Source: Arthrobacter sp. UM1
GTDB lineage: Bacteria > Actinomycetota > Actinomycetes > Actinomycetales > Micrococcaceae
DNA: 64,000 bases
Direction of reading: 5' to 3'
Assembly: GCF_020483305.1 (NCBI RefSeq)
Contig: NZ_JACWAB010000004.1
Location: forward strand, 1 to 64,000
Part shown: positions 7,608 through 16,330 of the stretch, one piece after another
How positions within the stretch are numbered: position 1 is the stretch's first letter
Layout: each line of letters opens with the position of its first letter
Position numbers and translations under genes: made by a program
Notes under the pieces: generated by a model
Seen by the model: only the letters and a program-made list of their open reading frames with translations
Told to the model about the DNA's origin: nothing
The model's database searches: none

Positions 7608-8239
7608 CCCCGGCCCCGCACAGCGCGAACGCGCACGGCCTCAACGCCGGGTTCCCGGACCCGGGGAGGCCGCTCGAGGGGGATCTCGTCCGCCTCGAGC
7701 CCCTAGACCGCTCCCACCTCGGCGGACTCCAGGACGCCGTGGAGGACGGCCGCATCTGGGACCGCTGGTTCACGAGCGTCCCGCCGGCCGAGGGCATGGA
7801 GGCGGAGATCGAGCGGCGACTCGCCCTGAAGGAACAGGGCGCCATGATGCCCTTCACCGCCGTCCGACAGAGCGACGACGAGGTCCTCGGCATGACGAGC
7901 TTCTATGACATCGCGCCCGAGGTCCCGCGGCTGGAGATCGGCTTCACGTGGAACCGGGCGAGCGCCCACCGGACCGGGACCAACACCGAGTCCAAGCTGC
8001 TGCTCCTCACCTACGCGTTCGAGCTGTGGCGGGCGGAGACCGTCAGCTTCCGGACGAGTTGGAGCAACAACCAGTCCCGAGCCGCGATCGCCCGCCTCGG
8101 CGCACGTCAGGACGGGGTGCTCCGCGGCGCTCGCCGCCTGCGCGGGGGCCAGCTGGACGACGTCGTCGTCTTCTCCCTCCTCAAGCACGAGTGGCCGAGC
8201 GTCCGGACGAACCTCACCTGGATGCTGCGGGAGCGCTGA
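7604..8239 (+). CDS. GNAT family N-acetyltransferase (RimJ/RimL type)
   Basis: A 211-aa protein of the GNAT fold. It has an N-terminal strand LVRLEPLDRSHL, the GMTSFYDIAPEVPRLEIGFTW strand pair, a cofactor-loop region HRTGTNTESKLLLLTYAFE in place of the canonical R/Q-x-x-G-x-G/A, and VSFRTSWSNNQSRAAIARLGA, the typical late motif of RimJ/RimL-like enzymes that acetylate protein N-termini or small amines. It is translationally coupled to the SDR gene. Its last 26 bp overlap the end of the convergent permease gene. The acceptor is unknown. Confidence 0.87.
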   Translation: MTPAPHSANAHGLNAGFPDPGRPLEGDLVRLEPLDRSHLGGLQDAVEDGRIWDRWFTSVPPAEGMEAEIERRLALKEQGAMMPFTAVRQSDDEVLGMTSFYDIAPEVPRLEIGFTWNRASAHRTGTNTESKLLLLTYAFELWRAETVSFRTSWSNNQSRAAIARLGARQDGVLRGARRLRGGQLDDVVVFSLLKHEWPSVRTNLTWMLRER

Positions 8240-9140
8240 GCTCCCGCGGAGGCGGCCCGGAAGCGCTGTCCTCGCCGGCCGGCCGCGAGCCGCGCGGGAG
8301 CATCGTCCGCCAGAGGCCGTGCCGGGGCGCCGCGAACCGCGCGAGGAGGAAGCCGGCGGTGCAGGCGAGAACGACGGTCGCGCCGACGGGCAGGTCCAGC
8401 GTCCACGCCGCCCAGAGGCCCGCGAACGCCTCGACCGCGCCGATGACCGGCGCGAGCAGGAGCATCCGCCCCATCTGGTCCGTGAGGAGCCGCGCGGACG
8501 CCGCCGGGGCGATGAGCAGCGCCACCACGAGCACGTTGCCCACGATGTGCAGGGACAAGACGATCGCGAGGGTGACGAGCACGTTGAGCGCGGCGTCCAG
8601 CGCGAGGACCGGAAGGCCGAGGGCGCGGGCGGACTCGCGGTCCAGCGTCACGGCGAGGAAGGACCGCGTGAGCAGCAGGCACACGCCCACGAGCAGCGCG
8701 CCGAGCCCGGCAAGCACGGGGATCTCCTCCCCCGAGACCGCCGCGATGGAGCCGAAGAGGAACGATTCCAGCGATCCCGTGTAGCCCGGCGAGCGGCTGA
8801 TGACGATGAGCCCCACCGCGAACGCCGCCACGAACACGACGCCGATGGCGCTGTCCTCCTTGAGCAGCCGGCCGCGGCCGAGCAGCGTGATGAGCAGCGC
8901 GGACACCACGCCCGCCACGGCTCCGCCCACGAGCACGTTCCCGCCGAGGACGAACGCCACCGCGACGCCCGGGAAGACGGCATGGGAGACCGCGTCCCCG
9001 ATGAACGCCGTGCCGCGCAGGACCACGTGGCATCCCACCACCGCGCAGACCGCAGCGCTGAGCACGGCCGCCACAAGCGCCCGCGGCAGGAAGCCGAGCT
9101 GCGGGTTGACGAGGTCCGCGAAGAAGTCAAAGGCCTGCAT
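8214..9140 (-). CDS. Anchored-repeat-type metal ABC transporter, permease
   Basis: A 308-aa integral membrane protein of the ABC-3 (ZnuB/MntB) family with eight to nine hydrophobic segments, and the family sequences VLRGTAFIGDAVSHAVFPGVA near the start and ALGLPVLALDAALNVLVTLAIV in the cytoplasmic coupling region. NCBIfam distinguishes an anchored-repeat subgroup (TIGR03770) that co-occurs with surface proteins carrying the TIGR03769 wall domain, which is the context here. It is the last gene of the five-gene operon and its ATG overlaps the ATPase stop by 14 bp. A Pro/Ser-rich tail follows the last helix. The metal is probably zinc, given the Zur-like box at 14061. Confidence 0.9.
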   Translation of the reverse strand: MQAFDFFADLVNPQLGFLPRALVAAVLSAAVCAVVGCHVVLRGTAFIGDAVSHAVFPGVAVAFVLGGNVLVGGAVAGVVSALLITLLGRGRLLKEDSAIGVVFVAAFAVGLIVISRSPGYTGSLESFLFGSIAAVSGEEIPVLAGLGALLVGVCLLLTRSFLAVTLDRESARALGLPVLALDAALNVLVTLAIVLSLHIVGNVLVVALLIAPAASARLLTDQMGRMLLLAPVIGAVEAFAGLWAAWTLDLPVGATVVLACTAGFLLARFAAPRHGLWRTMLPRGSRPAGEDSASGPPPRELSAPAASR

Positions 9141-9987
9141 GGGCTCCCCTTCCGAGAGTGAGGGCGAGCCGCTCGGCGGTCCGCTCGCCGAAGACCTCCG
9201 CGAGCGCGGGGTGGCCGATGGCGGCCCGCGGGGCGTCGTCCACGAGGACCGCGCCCTTGACCACGCAGAGGCGAGTGGAGTGCTCGGCGGCGTGGTGGAG
9301 GTCGTGGGTGGTCATGACGATCGCGGTCCCCTCGCCCGCGAGCGAGTGCAGCAGCTCCGTGACGAGCTCCTGCGTGGGCACGTCGACGCCCGTGTAGGGC
9401 TCGTCGAGGAGCAGGAGCGCCGGCTCCAGGCACAGCGCCCTCGCGATGAGCGCCCGCTGCCGCTGCCCGCCGGAGAGCTCCGCGATGGGCCGGCGGCGCA
9501 GGGAGGCGAGCCCCACCCGCTCCAGGGCGGACGCCGCGGCCCGCACGTCCTCCGGCTGCGTGCGGCCGAACACGCCCCAGCGGGGAATGCGCCCGGTGAG
9601 CACGAGATCGCGGACGGTCATGGGGACGTTCCAGTCGACGTCGTGCTTCTGCGGGACGTACCCCACGCGGCGGCGGGCTCGGCGCGGCTCGAGGCCCTCG
9701 ATGCGCACGCGGCCGCGCTCCGGGGCGATCAGCCCGAGCGCGGTGCGCAGGAGCGTGGTCTTCCCCGCGCCGTTCGGGCCGACCAGTCCCAGCACCTCGC
9801 CGGCCTCCAACGCGAGGTCCACGCCGTCCAGCACGCGGCGCCCGCCGAGGCTCACGGAGACGCCCTCGACGTCGAGGACGGAACGCGGCTCGGCCGCCGG
9901 GCGGGGGCTCGGCCGGGCGGCCGCGTTCTGGGGACCTGCGTTCTGGGCGGCCTCGTTCTGAGCGCCCGCGTTCTGAGCGCCCGTCAC
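9127..9987 (-). CDS. Anchored-repeat-type metal ABC transporter, ATP-binding protein
   Basis: A 286-aa ABC ATPase. Walker A GPNGAGKTT (~70-78), the metal-transporter Q-loop sequence VGYVPQKHDVDWN, signature LSGGQRQRA, Walker B LLLLDEPYTG and the switch H in VMTTHDLHHAAEHS are all present. The N-terminal ~35 residues are an unusual tract of imperfect repeats (AQN/PQN with Ala). The GTG at 9987 has a strong GAGGAGGGG site and overlaps the preceding gene by four bases (GTGA). It energises the permease encoded next. Confidence 0.92.
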   Translation of the reverse strand: MTGAQNAGAQNEAAQNAGPQNAAARPSPRPAAEPRSVLDVEGVSVSLGGRRVLDGVDLALEAGEVLGLVGPNGAGKTTLLRTALGLIAPERGRVRIEGLEPRRARRRVGYVPQKHDVDWNVPMTVRDLVLTGRIPRWGVFGRTQPEDVRAAASALERVGLASLRRRPIAELSGGQRQRALIARALCLEPALLLLDEPYTGVDVPTQELVTELLHSLAGEGTAIVMTTHDLHHAAEHSTRLCVVKGAVLVDDAPRAAIGHPALAEVFGERTAERLALTLGRGAHAGL

Positions 9988-11036
9988 GAGCGCCCCTCCT
10001 CTGCCTCGAGGAGCCTCCGGCGGCGCCGGACGCCGACGACGACGGCCGCGCCCACCAGCAGGACCACGCTCCCGGCCACGGCCCAGGCGACCGCGGTGGC
10101 GGGGACGGTCTCGGCCTGCTCGGAGTCCGCGGCCTGCGCCTGCCCGTGGAACGGGTCCGCCGCGAAGCCGGGTGCCGGGTCCGTGGCCGAGCCGACCGCG
10201 AAGCGCAGCACCTGCGTGTCCTTGACCGTCTTGCCGTCCTTCGTCTTGGCGGAGGAGGTCACCTGCAGGGCGTAGACGCCCGGCTTGGTGAAGACCCAGT
10301 TGGCGTGGGTGTGGGAGTTGGCCTCGGCGAAGATGTTCTGCCGTTCCTTCTTGCGGCTGTCCCAGAGGACCTGGGGCTTCTCGAGCGTGCCGTTCTCGAG
10401 GTACATGAGGACGTCGCCCGGCCCGGAGACGCGGTCCAGGGTGAAGTCCGCGCCCTTGCCCATCGTCTTGAGGGCGCCGGGGCTCTGCGTGTTCCAGCCG
10501 GGCCACGGGACGCCCTGCTTCTCGGTCTGCGGCAGGACGTAGACCGAGGTGCCGGGCGGCTGGCCGATGAACCGGTACGTCTCGTCCTCCGGCACGGTCA
10601 GTCGCGTCTCGTCCTTGACGAGCACCACCGTGTCGCTGAGCCGCCGCCACACGGGCTTGTCCCCGGAGTCGTCCCGGATCTGCAGCGTCCAGCGGCCGTC
10701 CGCGATCCGCGGGCCGATGTCGAGGTGCCCTTGGTGGAACAGCACCTGGTCCGTGCTCGCGGGTTCCGAGTCGGAGACGGTCTGCTCGAGGTCGTCCTTC
10801 TTGTCCTGGGAGAGGGCCCCGGGGACGAGCGCGTGCCGGCCGGCCGTCGTCGTGCTCCCGGCGCCGGGGAGAGACAGGGCCTGCCGGGCAGAAGAGGCCG
10901 CGGGAGCGGACGCCGGAACTGAGGCCGGAACGGCCGCGGCAGCCGGGGCAGCCGGGGCAGCCGGGGCGAGGAGCCCCGCGGACACGACGAGGGCCGCTGC
11001 AGAGGAGGTCGCGGCGGCGAGGAGACGGTGGGCCAT
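9984..11036 (-). CDS. Anchored-repeat ABC locus surface protein (choice-of-anchor M domain)
   Basis: A 350-aa exported protein. It has an Ala-rich signal peptide (residues 1-~40) and a TIGR03769-type wall domain (~80-280) with the hallmarks HQGHLDIGPRI, VPEDETYRFIGQPP, SVYVLPQTEKQGVPWPGWNTQ and HTHANWVFTKPGVY. A single membrane helix (~315-338) is followed by a basic tail RRRRR. There is no LPxTG motif, so it is held by the helix. NCBIfam groups such proteins with the adjacent transporter (TIGR03773 type). It probably helps capture or relay the metal at the surface, but this is untested. It lies 74 bp after the substrate-binding gene. Confidence 0.88.
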   Translation of the reverse strand: MAHRLLAAATSSAAALVVSAGLLAPAAPAAPAAAAVPASVPASAPAASSARQALSLPGAGSTTTAGRHALVPGALSQDKKDDLEQTVSDSEPASTDQVLFHQGHLDIGPRIADGRWTLQIRDDSGDKPVWRRLSDTVVLVKDETRLTVPEDETYRFIGQPPGTSVYVLPQTEKQGVPWPGWNTQSPGALKTMGKGADFTLDRVSGPGDVLMYLENGTLEKPQVLWDSRKKERQNIFAEANSHTHANWVFTKPGVYALQVTSSAKTKDGKTVKDTQVLRFAVGSATDPAPGFAADPFHGQAQAADSEQAETVPATAVAWAVAGSVVLLVGAAVVVGVRRRRRLLEAEEGRS

Positions 11037-11110
11037 GGCGGTGCTTTCTGGGTCGGAGATCGGTGAGCGTGAGTCGGAGTCGGATGAGAGCGAGTCGCGG
11101 CCGGCGGCCG

Positions 11111-12670
11111 TCAGCCCAGGCAGCGGAGGACTTCCTCGGCGTTGGAGCGCAGGAGGGCCTCGTAGGAGGGGACGGCGTCGTCGAGGGTGTCGGAGCGCAG
11201 CTCGCACACGCGCACCCCCTGTTCGGCAGCGGCCTGGCGGAGGGCCTGGCCGGGAGCGCCGTCCCGCGGCTGTGCGAAGACGGCCCTCACCCGGAGGTCC
11301 CGGATGGCTCCGGCGAGGCGGGCGCGCTCGCGCGGCCCGGGCTCGGCCCCCGTGGCGGGGACCGCGAACCCGGCGGTCTTGAGGCCGTACGCGCGGGCGA
11401 AGTACGCGAACGCGTCGTGCGTGGTCACGAGGTGGCGGCGTTCGGGCGGGATGCTCCGAAGCTTCCCGCGCAGCTCCTCGTCCAGGGCGTCCACCCTCTG
11501 CGTGTAGGCGGCGGCGCGGGCCCGGTAGCCCTCCGCGTGCTCCGGGTCCTTGGCGATGAACGCGTCCCGGATGCGCACCGTCCAGGCCTTGACGTTGGCG
11601 GGGTCGAGCCAGACGTGCGGGTCGATGGACCCGTGCACGTGCTTGCCGAGCACGGCCTGCGGCAGGATGTAGACCTCCGAGTCGGGGCGCCCGAGGAAGC
11701 GGTGGCTCTGGCCGGAGGGCACCGTGGTGAGGGCCTTGGACCCCACAGCCACCACGACGGACTCCGCCTCGTGCCGCTCGAGAGCCTGCCGCCGGCCGCC
11801 GCCGCGCGAGCCGTCCCCGCCTCCGCGGACGCTCTGCTGCCCCGTGGCCTCGGCGGAGACCGCCACGGCGCCCCGGTCCAGATCGAGGGTGACGTCCGCG
11901 TGCCCCGCGTCCAGCACCGTGCGCCCCTTCGCGGAGGGCGAGCTCCCCGCGTCCTGGCCGACGACGAACCGGACCGGCGCCGCCGGCGCGATCCGCCGGT
12001 CCCCGCTGTAGCCCGCGAAGCGCAGCGTGTACTCGCCGGGCCGCGTGAACCCCCAGGACAGGTGCGTGTGCGAGCGCGGCGGAAGGCCCATGCCGCCCTG
12101 CCCCGGCCTGGTCGAGTCGAAGACCCGCTCCACGCGTCCGAACGTCTGGGTGACGTAGCCGAAGGCGTCTCCCGGGCCCTCGGCGCTCTCGAGGCGCAGC
12201 GTGACGGACTCGGGGGCGGGCTGGCCCGCCGGCGCTCCCCGTCCGGTGACGCGGGCGCCGAGCCACAGCTGGTCCAGCGCCTGGTCCTCCACCACGGGCA
12301 GGAGGTCCGCGCCGTGCCGCTCCGACTCCTCCGAGAGCTCCACATGAGAGGAGTCCTCCGGCAGCGTGGCCGCCACGGAGCGCATGATCCGCTGCTCTTC
12401 CAGGAGGAGGTGGTTGCTCAGGGCCACGTCCGCATAGGCGAGGTCACGGCTGTCCCGCAGGCTCGGCTCGTACGAGTGGGGATCCGCGCCGGGCGGCACG
12501 ATCGAGGTCACGTCCCCGTCCGGCCCCGCCACCTGCCGCGCCACGTCCGCGATGATCGGCGTGGTGGCCACGGCCTTCAGCCGTCCGTCCTCCGCGGGGG
12601 CCTTCCCCGAGCACCCCGCGAGCGCCAGCGCGGCCGCGAGAACGACGACGACGGCGCGCCGGCCCCTCAC
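11111..12670 (-). CDS. Anchored-repeat ABC transporter substrate-binding lipoprotein with inserted wall domain
   Basis: A 519-aa cluster A-I (ZnuA/TroA-like) binding protein interrupted by a wall domain. Lipobox ALAGC sits at the signal-peptide end (Cys about 20). The first lobe has ATTPIIADVARQV and the metal-ligand context DPHSYEPS. Residues ~130-340 hold a TIGR03769-like insertion (GADLLPVVEDQALDQLWLG ... HTHLSWGFTRPGEYTL ... YILPQAVLGKHVHG). The second lobe resumes with GSIDPHVWLDPANVKAW, HLVTTHDAFAYFARAYGL and the C-terminal AVFAQPRDGA. The architecture equals NCBIfam TIGR03772, so the insertion is a family trait and not an artefact. The GTG at 12670 overlaps the upstream stop (GTGA). 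Confidence 0.92.
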   Translation of the reverse strand: MRGRRAVVVVLAAALALAGCSGKAPAEDGRLKAVATTPIIADVARQVAGPDGDVTSIVPPGADPHSYEPSLRDSRDLAYADVALSNHLLLEEQRIMRSVAATLPEDSSHVELSEESERHGADLLPVVEDQALDQLWLGARVTGRGAPAGQPAPESVTLRLESAEGPGDAFGYVTQTFGRVERVFDSTRPGQGGMGLPPRSHTHLSWGFTRPGEYTLRFAGYSGDRRIAPAAPVRFVVGQDAGSSPSAKGRTVLDAGHADVTLDLDRGAVAVSAEATGQQSVRGGGDGSRGGGRRQALERHEAESVVVAVGSKALTTVPSGQSHRFLGRPDSEVYILPQAVLGKHVHGSIDPHVWLDPANVKAWTVRIRDAFIAKDPEHAEGYRARAAAYTQRVDALDEELRGKLRSIPPERRHLVTTHDAFAYFARAYGLKTAGFAVPATGAEPGPRERARLAGAIRDLRVRAVFAQPRDGAPGQALRQAAAEQGVRVCELRSDTLDDAVPSYEALLRSNAEEVLRCLG

Positions 12671-14010
12671 TGTTCAGGACCGGATCCGCCGGGCTCGCCG
12701 TCGGACCCGCTGCCGGACCCGCGGCCCGGACGCCCGAGCGCCAGCCGGTAGACGCCGCCGCCGAGCAGAAGGAAGAACACCACGGCTCCCGCGCCGAACG
12801 CGGCCGAGGGCCAGGAGATCCCCTCGATGAAACCTGTCACGCCGGAGGCCCGTGCAGCCGTGGCGGTCCCCGGTGCCGAGCCCGGCTGGCCGCCGGCCTG
12901 AGCTGCTCCCGCAGACGGGCCCTCTCCCGGGGCTCCGCCCTGTCCGACCTCGCCGGGCGGAGGGCCGATCTCGGTCTGCCCCGCTGCGCCGGCACCGGCG
13001 TCTCCAGCGGAGGTTCCCGCTGCCCCGGCCGACGAGCCGCCCGCGGAGCCGCCCTGCGCAGAGCCCGCGCCCCCGGCCGAGCCTCCCTGCGCCCCAGCGG
13101 CTCCCCCGGCCTGACCGCGGCGGGCGGGTGCGGCTGCGCCGTCGTTCCCTGATCCGGAGCGCGAGCCGCCCGAGGAGGCGCACCCGGAGAACGCCGCATC
13201 CGGGGTGTCCGCCCCGGCGGCGACGTTGAGGGTGGACGCGCCGCTCGCCGTCCGGCCGTCCTTGAGGCGGACCGCGAAGCCGATGGTGACCTGGTAGGCG
13301 CCGGGGCGAGTGAAGACCCAGTTGCCGTGCGCGTGCGTGTTGAGGGGGACGGTGGCGGAGCGGGGGCCTCCGACCGTGTCGAAGATCCGCTGCCCCACCG
13401 GGCGGCCGAAGCTGCCGCTCGTGAACACGGCGAGCTGGCCGGGGCCCTTGACGGAGACCAGTGTCATGCGGACGTCCGAGGCGGCGCGGGCCAAGAGCTC
13501 GGGGTGCTGGGTGTTCCAGCCGAGCCACGGGACGCCGGCCTGCTGGATGCCGCCGATCATGTAGACCGGGCTGCCCGCGGGGGCGATGAACTCGAGGCCT
13601 GCGGGGGCGGCCCGGCGCGCCGGAGCGCCGAGGGTGAGCACCGATCCGCCGGGCGCCTTCCAGACGGGCGGCTGGGTGCGGTCGTCCTTGAGCAGCGGGG
13701 CGAGGCCGGCGCCGGAGGGAACGGGCCCGAAGTCGAGGTGGCCGGAGGAGATGCGCTCGAAGGAGCGGGGACGGCACTGCGGCAGAGCGTGCGGGAGGCC
13801 GGCGCGGGCGGTGAGGGACGCGGGCGCGGCGAGGGCCGATGACGCCCGCGCAAGCGAGGGCGCGGACGCCTCCGCTCGGGGTGCCGGAACCGCCGCGAGA
13901 GTACTCGCGCACACGGCGGCTCCGAGGAGCACCGCACCGGCCCGAGACCCCCGGAGAAGCGCTCCGGCCCGGCCCGCGAGGCCGCGTTCCGCCCTGTTCC
14001 AACGGGCCAT
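12667..14010 (-). CDS. Choice-of-anchor M domain surface protein (first gene of operon)
   Basis: A 447-aa exported protein. Signal peptide ~1-45; one wall domain (~80-270) with SGHLDFGPVPSG, a GVPWLGWNTQHPEL motif and NTHAHGNWVFTRPGAY. A ~120-residue Gly/Ala/Ser/Gln-rich low-complexity spacer follows, suited to crossing the wall, then a membrane helix (~405-428) and a short basic tail. It is anchored by the helix and not by sortase. The ATG at 14010 has GAAGGAG seven bases upstream and lies ~30 nt after the predicted transcription start; frame extension to 14076 would run into the promoter. It leads the five-gene operon. Confidence 0.88.
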   Translation of the reverse strand: MARWNRAERGLAGRAGALLRGSRAGAVLLGAAVCASTLAAVPAPRAEASAPSLARASSALAAPASLTARAGLPHALPQCRPRSFERISSGHLDFGPVPSGAGLAPLLKDDRTQPPVWKAPGGSVLTLGAPARRAAPAGLEFIAPAGSPVYMIGGIQQAGVPWLGWNTQHPELLARAASDVRMTLVSVKGPGQLAVFTSGSFGRPVGQRIFDTVGGPRSATVPLNTHAHGNWVFTRPGAYQVTIGFAVRLKDGRTASGASTLNVAAGADTPDAAFSGCASSGGSRSGSGNDGAAAPARRGQAGGAAGAQGGSAGGAGSAQGGSAGGSSAGAAGTSAGDAGAGAAGQTEIGPPPGEVGQGGAPGEGPSAGAAQAGGQPGSAPGTATAARASGVTGFIEGISWPSAAFGAGAVVFFLLLGGGVYRLALGRPGRGSGSGSDGEPGGSGPEQ

Positions 14011-14047
14011 GCTCCAGCTCCTTCTCCCCCGGCATCGAGACCCGCTT

Positions 14048-14076
14048 ATCCTACCCTTTTTGAGAATGAGTATCAA
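14048..14076 (-). promoter_or_regulatory. Promoter of the anchored-repeat transporter operon
   Basis: On the minus strand: -35 TTGATA (14071-14076), 17-bp spacer, -10 TAGGAT (14048-14053). Spacing and boxes are close to the sigma-70-type consensus, and transcription would begin near 14041. The Zur-like box occupies the -35 edge and spacer. Confidence 0.75.
14061..14075. promoter_or_regulatory. Zur-box-like operator
   Basis: TGAGAATGAGTATCA is an imperfect 7-1-7 palindrome close to the actinobacterial Zur consensus TGAAAATNATTTTCA. It overlaps the -35 box and the upstream spacer of the operon promoter, where a bound repressor blocks RNA polymerase. It predicts derepression under zinc limitation. 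Fur-family boxes look alike, so Fur or an Mn regulator is not excluded. Confidence 0.6.
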
Positions 14077-14227
14077 TTAGATAGGACCCCTCCATTTCCG
14101 GGCCCGCCCGGGCATCCGTACACTGTGCAAGAAGAGGCCCTGCGGCGTGCGTCACAGCCAGCAGAGGCCTCGCGGGCGCTGGAGCCCCGGCCCGGCGCCC
14201 CGTCCCTGACCCCCACCGAAGGACGCA

Positions 14228-16180
14228 ATGGCCCCGTCACCCCGCCGAGTCATCTCCGAGGTCAACTCGAGCTACCCCCACGACATCCACCCCGCGCTCG
14301 TGCCCGGGCTCAACGTCGAGGACGTGAAGCTGAGGTACCGGACGGACCGGGTGGTGTTCGGCGTGGCCGCGGCGTTCATCATCGCGTTCATCGCCTGGGG
14401 CCTCCTCGACACCGCCGGCCTCACCGCCGCCTCGAACGCGGCCCTCACCTGGGTGGTCAAGAACACGGGCTGGATGTTCAACCTCCTCGCCGCGATGCTC
14501 GTGCTCTTCATGCTCTACATCGGCTTCAGCCGGTTCGGGCGCATCCCCCTGGGGCGCGACGGCGAGAAGCCCGAGTACTCGACCTTCGCGTGGATCTCGA
14601 TGATGTTTTCGGCCGGCGTGGGCATCGGGCTGTTCTTCTTTGGCCCGTTCGAGCCGCTCACGTACTACCTCTCGCCCAACCCGGGCATGGCCAAGGCCGA
14701 GACCGCCGAGGCGATGCACCGCGCCATGGCGCAGACCCTCTTCCACTGGGGGTTCAACGCGTGGGCCATCTACGCCGTCGTCGGCGTTGCGGTGGCGTAC
14801 GGGTGCTACCGCCGCGGGCGGGTGCCGCTCATGTCCAGCGTGTTCGCGCCTCTGCTCGGCCACCGGGCGAGCCAGACGGTTCTGGGACGCATCATCGACA
14901 TGCTCGCGATCGTCGCCACGCTCTTCGGCACCGCCGCCTCCCTCGGCCTCGGCGCCCTCCAGATCGGCCGCGGCGTCGAGATCGTCGGCGGGATCGGCAA
15001 GCTCCCCAACGCGGCGCTGCTCGTCATCATCGCGGTGCTCACCGCCGCCTTCATCGCCTCGGCCGTCTCCGGCGTCTCGCGCGGCATCCGCTACCTCTCC
15101 AACATCAACATGATCGCGGCGTTCTGCCTCGGCGTCTTCGTCTTCCTCGCCGGCCCCACGCTCTTCCTGCTCAACTTCATCCCCTCGGGCGTGGCCCAGT
15201 ACATCGGGGACATCCCCGCGATGCTCGGCCGCTCGTCGTCGTGGGGCCCCGAGTCGGAGAAGTTCCAGTCCACGTGGACCGTCTTCTACTGGGCGTGGTG
15301 GGTCTCCTGGGCGCCGTTCGTGGGCATCTTCCTGGCGCGCATCTCCCGCGGACGCACCATCCGCGAGTTCGTGACGGTGGTCCTGCTGGCCCCGATGGGC
15401 GTCTGCATCGCGGCCTTCGGCGTGTTCGGCGGCACCACGATGTGGATGAAGCGCAACGGGATGGACCTCGGCGATGCCTCCAACCCGCAGAACCTCTTCT
15501 TCCACGTCCTCCACAACCTGCCGTTCGCGCAGATCACGGTGTACGTGGCCATGTTCTGCATCGCGGTCTTCTTCGTCACGAGCGCGGACTCGGCCTCCGT
15601 GGTCATGGGCATCCTCTCCCAGCGCGGCAAGCCGAATCCGGACAAGGGCGTGACGGTCTTCTGGGGCCTCGCGATGATGGGCATCGCGATCATCATGCTC
15701 CTCATCGGCGGCAACAAGGCGCTCGAGGGGCTGCAGAACCTCATCATCGTCTCTGCGCTGCCGTTCGCGTTCGTGCTCATCGGCATGGTCTTCGCCTTCA
15801 TGAAGGACCTCCGCACGGACCCCATGACCCTGCGCTACAACTACGCCCGCGCGGCGATCCGCCAGGCCGTGGTCACCGGCATCGAGCGGCACGGGGACGA
15901 CTTCCAGTTCCACGTCTCCGAGGCGCCCCAGGGCGGGGGCGCCGGAGCCGGGTTCGACTCCCACGCGGAGGAGGTCACCGGCTGGTACCAGCTCCGCGAC
16001 GAGGAGGGCGAGCTCACCCCGGACGCCGACTTCCCCCGCCCGGAGAGCGACTCCCCCGCCGAGGACCTCGCCTCTGAGGACAGCGCCTCGAAGGAGACGA
16101 CGACGGCGGAGGCCTCTCCGGACAGCAGGCCCGCCGGTGACACCCAGCCCGGGTCTCACGCAGTCCACGCGAAGGACTGA
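14228..16180 (+). CDS. BCCT family betaine/choline-type transporter
   Basis: A 650-aa secondary transporter with twelve membrane helices. The family signature lies around residues 350-385 (WAWWVSWAPFVGIFLARISR followed by GRTIREF), with the substrate-site glycine/aromatic stretch SAGVGIGLFFFGPFEPL earlier. Such carriers import betaine, carnitine or choline with Na+ or H+ for osmoprotection. The last ~110 residues after the final helix are hydrophilic and Ser/Asp/Glu-rich, a region that senses osmotic state in BetP-like proteins; here it is acidic and not the Lys/Arg-rich kind, so sensing is uncertain. The ATG has GAAGGA eight bases upstream. A possible -10 TACACT lies near 14118. Confidence 0.92.
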   Translation: MAPSPRRVISEVNSSYPHDIHPALVPGLNVEDVKLRYRTDRVVFGVAAAFIIAFIAWGLLDTAGLTAASNAALTWVVKNTGWMFNLLAAMLVLFMLYIGFSRFGRIPLGRDGEKPEYSTFAWISMMFSAGVGIGLFFFGPFEPLTYYLSPNPGMAKAETAEAMHRAMAQTLFHWGFNAWAIYAVVGVAVAYGCYRRGRVPLMSSVFAPLLGHRASQTVLGRIIDMLAIVATLFGTAASLGLGALQIGRGVEIVGGIGKLPNAALLVIIAVLTAAFIASAVSGVSRGIRYLSNINMIAAFCLGVFVFLAGPTLFLLNFIPSGVAQYIGDIPAMLGRSSSWGPESEKFQSTWTVFYWAWWVSWAPFVGIFLARISRGRTIREFVTVVLLAPMGVCIAAFGVFGGTTMWMKRNGMDLGDASNPQNLFFHVLHNLPFAQITVYVAMFCIAVFFVTSADSASVVMGILSQRGKPNPDKGVTVFWGLAMMGIAIIMLLIGGNKALEGLQNLIIVSALPFAFVLIGMVFAFMKDLRTDPMTLRYNYARAAIRQAVVTGIERHGDDFQFHVSEAPQGGGAGAGFDSHAEEVTGWYQLRDEEGELTPDADFPRPESDSPAEDLASEDSASKETTTAEASPDSRPAGDTQPGSHAVHAKD

Positions 16181-16204
16181 CGCCGCCCGATACGGCCCGC
16201 CCCC

Positions 16205-16330
16205 GCTTGCGCACCCGGTACCCCCGCTTGCGCACCCGGTACCCCCGCTTGCGCACCCGGTACCCGCGCTTGCACACCCGGTACCCGCGCTTGCGCACCC
16301 GGTACCCGCGCTTGCGCACCCTCTCTTGTC
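16205..16330 (+). repeat. Six 21-bp tandem repeats
   Basis: Units begin with GCTTGCGCACCCGGTACCC at 16205, 16226, 16247, 16268, 16289 and 16310, exactly 21 bp apart. The first units end in CC and later ones in GC. The last unit loses the GGTACCC part and turns directly into the left arm of a long palindrome. There are no spacers, so this is not a CRISPR array. Confidence 0.95.

Noticed and set aside
14061-14075. IdeR/DtxR iron box at the transporter promoter
   Set aside because: The 19-bp TTAGG...CCTAA pattern is absent; the site fits the shorter Zur-type palindrome better.
16205-16330. CRISPR-like array
   Set aside because: Repeats are directly adjacent without unique spacers, and no cas genes are near.
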